From Tubulanus polymorphus (Eukaryota; Nemertea; Palaeonemertea; Tubulaniformes; Tubulanidae), in the NCBI RefSeq assembly GCF_964204645.1, contig NC_134033.1, positions 16,308,155-16,372,154 on the forward strand: 64,000 nucleotides of DNA, read 5' to 3'. A program made the translations under genes and the position numbers. Below, one piece after another: positions 12,005 to 23,000 of this stretch (position 1 is its first letter; the number at the start of each line of letters is the position of its first letter). The notes under the pieces were generated by a model. The model was not told where the DNA came from. It did no database searches and saw only the letters and a list, made by a program, of their open reading frames with translations.

Positions 12005-13256
12005 CCTCACGGCGTTGTGCAAATGAAATAGTTATCTTATTTACGATCGGATCGAATTTATTTACGAAATCGCTCGAACTAAATGATTTTCACTGTAGTT
12101 CGTGTCTTGTTGTAGCTATACAAAACATATAATGTTGATAGAACACAATTGAAATTGTTTTACGGATCTGATTACCTCTGGATATCCCGTGTCCCGGTCT
12201 TTGACCCACGGTGGTGATTTCCTCGGATTATCGGAGATTATCGCGGGTCTTGATTCGTGTGACGATAACCAATCGTCTGCCCGACTCGCCCGATAATCAC
12301 TTGCTACCGCGTTACAGAAAATAACCCAAGATCCAATACTGTATTCTATACCCTCGAGGAGAAATAAACATGAATTATTTGACGAAATGATTACTCCAAG
12401 GGTTTAGTTACAGATATGGGAAGATGAGTTCAATAGCCATCTGCGCATTTATTTCGATTTTTTTAAAAATCTGCGTATATCAAACAAATACTACCGGCAG
12501 ATTAATCAATGCGGGATGAAAAATAAATCAAATCAAATCAAAACCTTACGCTGTCTGGTTCCGCCAGCATTTCATGAGAGGTGCACGGTCCAAACTGATG
12601 ATTGAATTATGTCTCGAACAAAAAACAGTTTAAAATATAAACAATCTCTGAATATCATTAAGTTTTATTTCTACAATTTATCATGAATTACAATTAGAAA
12701 ATCAAAAATTATCCAACAACGAAAAATGTTTGTGACGTCTTTTTTGATTCTCTTGGAAATTTGATTTTATTGCGGACCTAAAATGATGAAAATAAAAATA
12801 AAACATAGCTCTTATTCTGACATCTGGAAAAAACAATCAATTTCGAAATGTAAATGAGCAATATTCTTTCGAATCATATCGAACTTAGATTTCATTAAGT
12901 ATTATTAGCGTTTAGCCCCCGGTGCGAGTCGAAAGCCTCTGATTATCACGCGTACTCCCGCCATGCGAGACAAACGACTCAGTGACCGGCGCAGCCATGT
13001 ATTCTAATGTCCAATGCATGCAACGATTATTATACTATATTTACAAATGTCAAAATGCTTCCACAACCACCACTGTACACACTATACATGCATAAATATA
13101 GAGGTTCAAATGTATTCGCAAAAACAAAATGTATCACTACTACCGATAACAAAAAACGAGAATGAAATGTAATAGATACATAAATGAATAAGCAATTGAA
13201 TAATAAATAGACAAATAGAATATATTTGTAAGAAGTAAAAAGGAGACAAGGTGACA
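8840..13256. repeat. Second copy of an 8.84-kb tandem duplication
   Basis: Bases 8840-13256 correspond to 1-4416 with a shift of about 8,839 bases. The match covers coding sequence and about 1.25 kb of 3' flank alike, so the duplication is recent. The right boundary is visible: identity stops at AAGAAGTAAAAAGG (about 4416 and 13244-13256). The left boundary lies before the window for copy 1. Confidence 0.9.
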
Positions 13257-13355
13257 AGGCTGGTTGAAACTGGTTTCAAATTATGGCAAAATATTCATCA
13301 CAACAATGGTTTCATATTAGATACAACTTTGCGGTAACAAATTAACGATTGTGAA
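12005..13355. other. 3' flank of receptor copy 2 and tail-to-tail spacer
   Basis: This carries the duplicated 3' flank of the receptor gene (to about 13256) followed by about 100 bases up to the stop codon of the minus-strand mosaic gene. The two genes converge. No separate gene is supported. Confidence 0.65.
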
Positions 13356-14070
13356 TTACGGGCTAAAACGGATGACGTGTTGCACGAAAATCGACGACGC
13401 CGCTAGTAGCCACGGGATTCCCGTATGGCGATAAGAATTCGCTACTAACTTACATGTTTGAACGCATATTCCCTGATGATAATAGTATCCATGCTTGCAC
13501 ACGCAGCCCTCGGCCTTACCGGTCGGGATCTGCGAACACGTGGAAACCGCTTCTTTATCTAAACATGTATTCATACAAGTCTCTATCATATCCTTGTAAA
13601 CCATTCCATCCGGGCATTTCTTATCACCTGTAACCAGAATGCAGAGATTATGTAGGTCATATTTTTGTTTTCAGAAATTATAACCGTTTCTATAGGTCAA
13701 TCTCCGGGTACGGGTATAGGAGATTCTCCAAAAAGTCAAACAACCGTAGAGCTACCTAATCCTTTACGTTAAATTTGATGCTGTTTTTGAAGTTAAGAAT
13801 GAGGAGATTATTTGTCTCAGAACTCAAGAGGCCAGTCTTAAAGTTTGGTTTTGAGATGGTTGACTGGTTTAGATATTGCGAGCGGCTTAAGTTATCATAC
13901 GTACACAGACGCGGTCTCCAGTTGGTGGCGCCACCACCGCTGTTGATGCACACGGATACAAAAGTCGATATTCTACCGCAAGCGACGTCCTTGAACTCGT
14001 TACTTCCGGAATTGGCCGCCTGACAAGCGTCATACTCACAATCATTGATATAGTCCGCAAAATTAGGAAC
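13356..14070 (-). other. Exons 22-23: second C8 and TIL, possible hydrophobic tail
   Basis: Exon 22 completes a C8 domain (DCEYDAC through NWRPRLC). Exon 23 is a TIL domain from KKCPDGMVY to GICVQTC. A good donor (GTAAGT) sits at 13453, right at the end of the TIL domain. If it is not used, translation continues 32 residues to a stop at 13356 with a hydrophobic stretch (GIPWLLAASSIFVQHVI) near the end, which could be a GPI-anchor signal. If it is used, the gene has one more exon below 13440 that I cannot identify. Confidence 0.65.
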
Positions 14071-17000
14071 CTACGAAAAAAAACATCAATTTCATCTTTC
14101 CATTACACACTGCCTTCTTTTTTTCTGGTTTATTCGATGAGACGACATTATAGGACGCCTCCATATTATCTGGACTGATACCTTGTTTCTGCAGTCTGTG
14201 AAGGCATCAGAATATCTGATCACTCCGCACAATGACTTTCCGTGGATGAAATATCCCTTGGTGGCATCTGTGCACTTCACTTCCGGAAGAGCTTCATGCT
14301 CAACTGGTTCGGTTGGGGTCCCCTCAGGTGGCGTTGTTGCGGGCTCAATTGGTTCTGTTGTGGTCCCCTCAGGTGACGTTGTTACAGGCTCAATTGGTTC
14401 TGTTGTGGTGCCAGCAGGTGACGTTTTTGCAGGCTCAATTGGCTCTGTTGTGGTGCCAAAAGGTGGAGTTGTTGTGGGCTCGATTGAATCTTTTGTGGTT
14501 CCTGCAGGTGCCGTAGTTGGGGGCTCGACTGGTTCCGTCGTGGTGCCTGCAGATGGCGTTGTTGTGAGGTCAATTGATTCGGTTGTGGTGCCTGCAGGTG
14601 GCGTTGTTGTAGGCCCAGGCGGAGTCGATGTAGGTTCAGGTGGAGTTGTCGTAGATTCGGTCACTTTTGTTAAAGAATGAATCAATCGAGAAATTAAGAA
14701 TCAGTCGATTTTTGTGTGTATAAGCTGAAAGTTTAACCTCCTCTGAACTACTCACCAGTACAGTGACCACATCCGTAACAACCATTAGCGAGTTGTATAG
14801 ATTTACAATGTGGTAAACATGTAGCACTGATACACGGTTCAATGTACGCTATCAGAGAAATATAAAAAGTTCTTTCAATAAAATCGCATATCGGAGTCAA
14901 ACCTTAGAATGATATTCAAATATAAAAAGACTTACGGGTTGTTGGCATTGTAGTTTGTTCTGGTGTAGTAGGAATTGGTTCCGTCGTTGTCGGTGGAGCT
15001 ACTGTTGCAGGAGTTAGTTCCATTGTCGACCGAGTAGATGGCGCTCCCGGTACGGATGAAGTTGTTGCCTTTGCGGTGACGTCTGCATAGAACAGATGAC
15101 ACAAGTGTAGAGCCGAATCTATTGTTTTACTTAATTAGAAAATAATTAGACCTACCCGAACAGAGTGGTACGTCGCAGTACTCCCAGCGCTTTGCGGGAT
15201 CTAGAGTATAACACCACGGTCCTTCCGGTTCATCATCCGGGTTCCTGCAGTAATTCTCCGCCGTTGTCTTATCGTCCAGTTTTTCATATCTGGTGTGACT
15301 ATGCGGTGTTTGACTGTCCCAGCGCTGGCATTTCAAACCGCTTCGCGTTTCGCTCGTTTCGCCGCGATATTCGACGCCTTTTTTACTGGTTTTGCATTCG
15401 CAATACTCAATATCGCAGTACTCCCAGCGTTTTCCGGGATTCATAGTATAACACCAGGGTCCTTCGGGTTCATCGTCAGGATTCCTGCAGTAATTCTGCG
15501 CGTACGAACGATCAGTCAACATCTCGAATCTGCTGTGACTATGCGGTGTTTGACTGTCCCAGCGCTGACATTTCAAACCGGTTCGAGTCGTTTTCGCTAA
15601 GCCTTGATATTCGCGACCTTTCTTGGTAGTTTTACAAACCGGAGCCGTCCCCGGACAGAACCCTATATCGCAGTACTCCCAACGTGTATCGGGGTCCACG
15701 GTATAACACCAGGGTCCTTCCGGTTCGTTATCGGGATTTCTGCAGTAATTGGAAGCTGTGCCCCGGTCGGAGAGCATATGGTAGCGGGTATGTTTATGAG
15801 GTGATTGGGAATTCCACGCTTGACACTTTCTACCGGATTTTGCTCGGTCCAAATGTCCTCTGTATTCTTGACCCTCCGTGGTTGTTTTACAAGTTTCACC
15901 TGAATGAAGAAAATATATTTACGTAAAATATCGTCGGGAAAAGCTGTACATTTTCATTTCTGATAATAAAGGCGATGCATAAAAATGTGATGACTGCTTC
16001 ATCTTACCTGAAACTAAAGGTGTTGTAGTCTCAATTCCTGGATCTATAGAGAACGAGGAATACCGGTCAATCTTACACGTTTACGATGTACAGAAACTGA
16101 CTATAATCAAAAATGTGCTTAATATCTTTCAGTTAGAAATCTGTTTGTTTCAAAACCGTTACAATGATGTTTATACACCTAGTACGTGTTCTGTGTGCAC
16201 TACGTCATCGATATGGGCGTCTCAAAATAACAATTAATACAATATTGTGGATTTTGGCGTTCATTTTGTAATGAAATTTCATCACTCTTAATATATTTTT
16301 CATGAATATTGATAATTATTTTTGAGAGGATGTGCACTTCGTCACCGATATATCGGGGTTAGACTGGTCGTCAGTCAATGCAATTCAATTACCAATATAT
16401 TCAAATCCAAAATAGCTTTATTGATCCTTTAGATTTTACAATTGATATCATATATCATCTATTATCGACAATAGTAAACATTACGTGCTATTATTCAAGG
16501 CGTCAGTTTCAGGTGAGTTTTCTTGCTTACCTTTAACACGCTGTGTTTGGTCTTTCACTGCTCCAGGATTCACTGAAATCAACAACAGACGAATGAGTTT
16601 GCGTCACAATACATTTTTAGATAATCTAAAGAATCTGTTGTCTACAACTTATTTCAAATCATTTTACCGGTTTCTGGTTTCATGGACGGCTCTGTCGTTG
16701 CGCCGGCAGGCGGCGTCGCTGAAGGCTCAATTGGTTCTGGCGTAGTACCGGTAGGTGTCGTCGTGGTGCTTTTTGCTGGAAATCGATGAATTTACCTACA
16801 CGATGTATGCGATTATTTCAAGAAGCTGATTATGAATATTCTCACAATATTTTAAACATACGTTCACATTGCTGATTAGATTTCGACCAGATTTCCGTTT
16901 CGTTATTGCACGTAACTGGAATAAAAAATGAATGATATAATTTGTGTTATAATGAACTGTCAGCTGATGGAAGATGTTTCATTGTAATTCGATTTACATA

Positions 17001-20000
17001 TGCATTTCTTCATCTTCTTGTTCCATTGGAGGCCTTGGTTCGCTTTATCACAGCCTGCAATGAGGGAGATGCGGTTAGTAAGTGAATCTCCACCTTATAA
17101 CTTCTGATACACGCATTCTAGTTAAACCTATGCCAAACAAACTTATTATTGGGAGGAGGTCATTTTACTATTCAGCTCCTTCTCTTCGGAATAAACTACC
17201 TCCGGTAAAGAGAGTTTTCGTCTGTCAACATGTACTCATCTACATTGCTCTAACACTAAACTTTAACATACTAAACTCTAAACCCTAGAAATGATTAAAA
17301 TTAATCTTCTAAAAAAATTGGTATCAAGACTGGTCTTAAACTAAAATGAGTTTAGACTGGCCTTAAGTTGGTAGATCGGTTTTAGAACCAAAATGAGCTT
17401 AGACTGGTTTGAAGTTGTTGGATTGGTTACTATAGAACTTAGATGAGCTTAGACTGGTCTTAGGTTGTTAGATTGGCTTGTGAACTACAATGAGCTTAGA
17501 CTGGTCTTAGGTTGTTAGATTGGCTTGTGAACTACAATGAGCTTAGACTGGTCTTAGGTTGTTAGATTGGCTTGTGAACTACAATGAGCTTAGACTGGTC
17601 TTAGGTTGTTAGATTGGCTTGTGAACTACAATGAGCTTAGACTGGTCTTAGGTTGTTAGATTGGCTTGTGAACTACAATGAGTTTAGACTGGCCTTAAGT
17701 TGTTGGATTGGTTACTATAGAACTTAGATGAGCTTAGACTGGTCTTAGGTTGTGAGATTGGCTAATGAACTACGATGAGCTTAGACTGGTTTGAAGTTGT
17801 TGGATTGGTTATAGAACTAATGAGCTTAGACTGGTCCTGTAAGCGATGTCTGTCAGCTGGACGAGTAACGCAATGGGGTGAATGAAGTGAAACGTACCGA
17901 CACATTCTTCTATTTTTTCGTTCCACGTTTCTCCTTCGTTCTCGTTACAAGAGGCTGAAATCGATGAAGATACGATAGTGGATAATTCATGAAATAACGA
18001 TGACAACTTGTAGTTTGTCAATACGACATTCCGACCGCACCGAATGAACTTTACGCAGCTACACTCATATTCAAAATAACGGTTAAATTTATTATTCAAT
18101 TATCCTCAAGTGAACAGTGAACACATCTTCGGATATCTATGTTTTGGAATGGATCCACTCGACGTGTAAAAAATAATAGGCCCTACGTGTTGTTATAGCC
18201 AGGATCCAGTTCAACAGTTGTGAGTTTGAGTTATCCCGAGTCAGAATTAGCTCATTTTTAATGGGTTTGAGTCAAATCTTATTAACTCACAAATATTGGA
18301 TCTGGACGAGAATTCTGAAAATGGTAGGCGCGAAATTATGAAATGGATCTCTATAAGTCACACTATGCTATTCCAACATCACTATATATTCAGTGGAACC
18401 TCGTTACAGCGAACTTCACGGGACCAGAATATATCTTCGAACCAATAGTTCGTTATATCCAGTATGAAATAAATCAAGGGACGAGATTCTATATTTGAAT
18501 CGTCGTATCTGAGTTCGTTTTATAACGAGGTTCCACTGCATATGTTTTCAATTCATAAAAATTCGTCCAGTAAGTTTATAGATGGATTTGTATTAGATGT
18601 GTTTCGAAAAGGATAACCTGATCAAAGACCGAAGGCCTGGGCCTAACAGTGCTTCATACCGGCTATACGGCGCTAATTGAATTCAGTATATTTTCGAGGT
18701 AGAGCTTACTTTGGCATTTCCTTTTTTCCACAGACCATTCTTCACCCCTTCGCCCGTGACAGATAGCTGAAAAAAAACAGCGGATATTACACACAGTTCC
18801 CTAATCTCGAAAATAATGCTTTTCGAAACGTATTTTAGGTCTAAATGAATAAGACATTAAATAGACAGGCGTTGGAGGTTCAAATGATGAATAAATTATG
18901 TAGAAAAGCTTTTGATATTTCAAATGCCTAAATTCCGCTTGGTATTGGGGCGATCAGAGGTTTTCTTACAAATACAATGTCCTGGTTTTTCTTTGTTTAA
19001 CACCCAGCCTTCTGTTGCGTTACAAAGCTCTAAAATGAAAGACAAAATATCGTCAAAGAAAAATTGACCGCTGCCTCGAGATCCGTGGATGACAAAGACT
19101 GATTGATTCTGTTAAAAAATGCTACTAGATCAACTACTTACCTTTACAATTGCCAGTAACCGAATCGTAAACCTTGCCTTCATCAGCTTTACACTTATCT
19201 ACAAAACGGTGATAGAAAAGATGAAACTTATCTGTTATTCGGTGTTTACAAAAATATCCGCCGCCTCTAAAAACACCTCCATGATAACATCATCCAATCT
19301 ATAGATTTTATGGAGGCCCCTACGAGTCAAACCACTGTACAATTTAGCGAAAACGATAAGGTAATAAGATTGGCAGCCATTTTCACTGGAAATGCCATTG
19401 AAATAATTTTCTTAACATAGGAAGGCGGTTTAAAACAAGAATCAGTGACGGAGGTCACTAACCTTCGCATATTTTCCGGTCTTTTCCAACTGTTTGTCCC
19501 GGGGGACAATTCTTCGGCACGGCTGAATTATAATGGAAATTGATAATTAATTAACGGGTTCGTTTAATAATTAATTGGAAATATAATCGGCTGCAGACTT
19601 TGGAATATCAGCAAAAAGACATGGACGCAATCTAAGAACATGCGACAAAATAATGAAAATCCATAAATCTGTTCTAGGTCCAGCTACACGGTGATCGCTT
19701 CCGTCAAAAATGGTTGTAAAGATTGATCTTAAGTTTTTAGTTCGGTTATAGAACTAAATGAGCTTAGGCTGATCTCAAGTTGTTAGATTGGTTATAGAAC
19801 CAAAATGAGCTTAGACTGAAGTTGTTAGATTGGTTATAGAACCAAAATGAGCTTAGACTGATCTCAAGTTGTTAGATTGGTTATACAACCAAAATGAGCT
19901 TAGACTGGTCTTAAGTTGTCACGTAGATTAGCGATTATAGACTGATCTTAAATGTAAACTTATGCAGTAAAGAAGACAGCAGCAGAAAACGCAGAGTGTT

Positions 20001-23000
20001 GCTATATGTGCAACCAGAAAGAGTAAAATCTGATATCGGCAGGATGACCGAAAGCCGCGTTGCGTTTCTGGATCTGTTACACCACACTTACGACAGGCCT
20101 TCAAACTCGGGTAACATCTCTCCTCGTGCTTCAAACCGCCGTCGTCGCACTGACAACCGCTTACATTCATCGCCCGCTTAGAACACGTGATCGCTTTCGG
20201 GTCGACGCACGTTTTCTCACAGCTCGACATCGTCTGCATATAGGTGGCGCCTTCAGGGCACGTTATCGCTAGCAGAAAGAACCAAAACAAACATGTATGT
20301 ATACAACTATTTCTAGAGCTAGCGGTGGCCATCTTGATCTTGATCAAATCAAGCGAAACTCGGGATAATCTGATGTGGCCGGCGCTGATATGAAATAGGT
20401 GTTTTTCTTTTGTTTTCGTATCATTTTCTTTGTATCTTTTTTCCAAGGGCGACATCTTTATTCAGCCTTCAATTCAAGCTTTGCTGGTTCAGACGCAAGC
20501 AATGATCAGTAACTAATTGTATGTTCATGTGTTTAATATTCTTTCCAAAGAAAGTTTATGAAATTCATTGTATTTTATTGTAATGAACTGCATTGCATTA
20601 TTCAACATCGCATTGTGATTACGTGAATTTCACGAATAAATTGAATAATTCTGATTAAAATGTCGAATTTCACACGAGATAAGAACCTCGCTGGATAAGA
20701 GTGTCTGATACAACGGGTTGGGTGGTTACAACATAGCTCGTAGATTGCCAAGGATAAAAACACGTCATCCACGACACAGGTGAATCGAACAAAATCGGTT
20801 CTAGCTATTGTACTTTTTCTAGAATTCTAACTTACGACAGAAATGCGCTGTTCTATAATTCTCCACCTGGAAATTCAAGCTCTCGCAGTCGAACTCAGCG
20901 CTTTTCATGTAACCGCAAACTTTCTCCTTCAGGTTTTTGAAATTTATCGACGGGTCGTGTTTGTACATTTCGCAAAGATCGAAAACGCAATCGTTGAATT
21001 TGTCGTTCAGTTCAGCGGCCATTTTCTCGCTGTTAATGAGAATATACGATATAATATGATATATATTTTTCTGATTTGAAAATGATTTAATTTAAGTCAA
21101 AGTAATTGAATTTGATCTGATTTGATCTAATTTGATTTAATCTAATTTAATTTCATTTGATAAAAAGCAAAACGTTTGTGCACTAGTGCAAAGACTCGTC
21201 CATTATAATCCTAAACCTAACTCGTCGCTCGGCCCATTGTACTCTGGTGACCAGTCTGGTGTGGTGACTGGTGTTCAGTCAGGTGTGTGGCGACTCTATT
21301 CGCTAACAATACCTTCATCATTCTCTAATTAAAATAGTTTCTTAACGAATTTGTCTTAGTTTTTAAATCGTTGATGAGCTGACATGTTTCCCGATCCACT
21401 ATGCTAAAGATCGAAATTGGGGCAGATTGATTAAGGGTGCATAACTTACTCTTGACGACATGTCTTGAAATGATACCTCAGTTGACCGCAATAAGATAAT
21501 CCCGAAAATTCTTTCAGTTTCCTTTTGTCATTTGAACACGGATGTTCTGTAGGTTCAGGTGCCGTACAACTTAAAAACAGAGATTTCAGAGAATAAATAA
21601 TGTTGTTTCCGCACGTGCTTACACAGTTCCCAGTTCCAATAGTCCTGGATCCAAGACCACACTGTTCTGAACCAAGTTTCACACTTCTGAACTCAGTTTC
21701 ACAATATTGTGGATCCAGATTCTTCTCAGGTTAAGTTTCACTTCTGTTAGTTAAAATCAGTTCATTGTCAGTTTTTCTACCCTTTGGAGTAGGCCTATTC
21801 ATCATTTCTATCCGAGAACTACAGAACTATATTCACTCCAACAGTTCTAGGTTAAATACTATACTCTAATGTAAAAAAAAGAACATAATTGATTTTACTC
21901 TGGAATCGAATCGAACTTGGAACCTGGAGTCCTCGGTTTTAAATCGACTCCGTTCATGAATGTAACAGGTAACTGAATTTGGTAATGGCTTCAAACCTTT
22001 CATGTTTGTCTTCTGAATCGTCGTAGATTTCCCACGTGTCGCCCATTTTCCTGATATTCTCATCCGTTTTGTCGAGTATAGCGCCATCTTTTGTCTTTAT
22101 CTCATCAGATGTATTCCCATTACAATTACCGCACAATCCAGTCATGTGAGCTAGAAATCAAAGAAAATCCATCCATGTGTGGGTTTAATTCGACTCTGGA
22201 CCCAGTTCCACAGTTGTGCGGGTTTAATTTGACTCTGAACCCGTTTCACAGTTGTGTGGGTTTAATCTGACTCTGAACCCAATTCCACAGTTGTGTGGGT
22301 TTAATATGAACCCAGTTCCACAGTTTTGTGGATTTAATTCGACTCTGGACCCAGTTCCACAGTTGTGAGCGTTTAATTTGTGTGGGTTTAATTTGACTCT
22401 GGACCCAGTTCCACAGTTATGTGGGTTTAATTTGACTCTAGATCCAGTTCCACAGTTGTGTGGGTTTGATTTGACTCTAGACCCAAGTTCCAAAGTTGTG
22501 TGGGGTCTATTATTTGACTCGAGGTACAGTTCCACGCAGCTGTGGATAAGGACACGGCTTTGAGTAAGCAGACACACTATACTCTACACAACTCACATTT
22601 ATATATCGGTGGTACGAACAATTCAAAATTCGCGTCACCGTCCCACGTGGCCTGAATATCGCAACTGATCACCTTAACGATTACATCTCCTTCAGCACTC
22701 TCTTCAACTGACAATCTTCGCGCATCTTCATACGGCAAATCGACATCTTTACCATTGATCTGCAATTAAATATATCTGTATAACTTTTGTCCTTCTCGGA
22801 CAGGATTTTGAAATCACCTGTCGCACATGAGTCTCTTTATATGAAGTGAATTCACAATTTCATCTTGGATTCCAGAAACACGTATGCCTTCACTGGCTGG
22901 GCCAGACATTGTGATAAGTAACTAATTGTGTGTTTAAGTGTTTATGGCTTTCTATTTCAATCACTGGAATTTCGCGAATAAATTCAATAATTCTCTATTT

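Larger units (their letters stand above)
16862..19522 (-). repeat. Exons 8-14: seven one-exon two-cysteine mini-repeats
   Basis: Seven consecutive phase-1 symmetric exons of 60, 57, 60, 57, 57, 57 and 54 bases each encode one unit of 18-20 residues. Each unit has two Cys about 13-15 residues apart, usually with a Gly or Glu-Gly and an aromatic (mostly Trp) in between, e.g. CNENEGETWNEKIEEC and CHGRRGEEWSVEKRKC. The first unit (CPPGQTVGKDRKIC) resembles the opening of the preceding TIL domain, so the repeats may descend from a TIL fragment. I do not recognise a named domain. Confidence 0.8.

Noticed and set aside
14183-14680. Long + strand open frame rich in Val/Gly (165 codons)
   Set aside because: It is the complement of the mucin repeat in exon 21 of the minus-strand mosaic gene, which is supported by flanking domains and splice sites.
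22224-22577. Minus-strand frame with repeated NPHNCGTGSRVKL
   Set aside because: It is the 40-bp intronic minisatellite read as protein.
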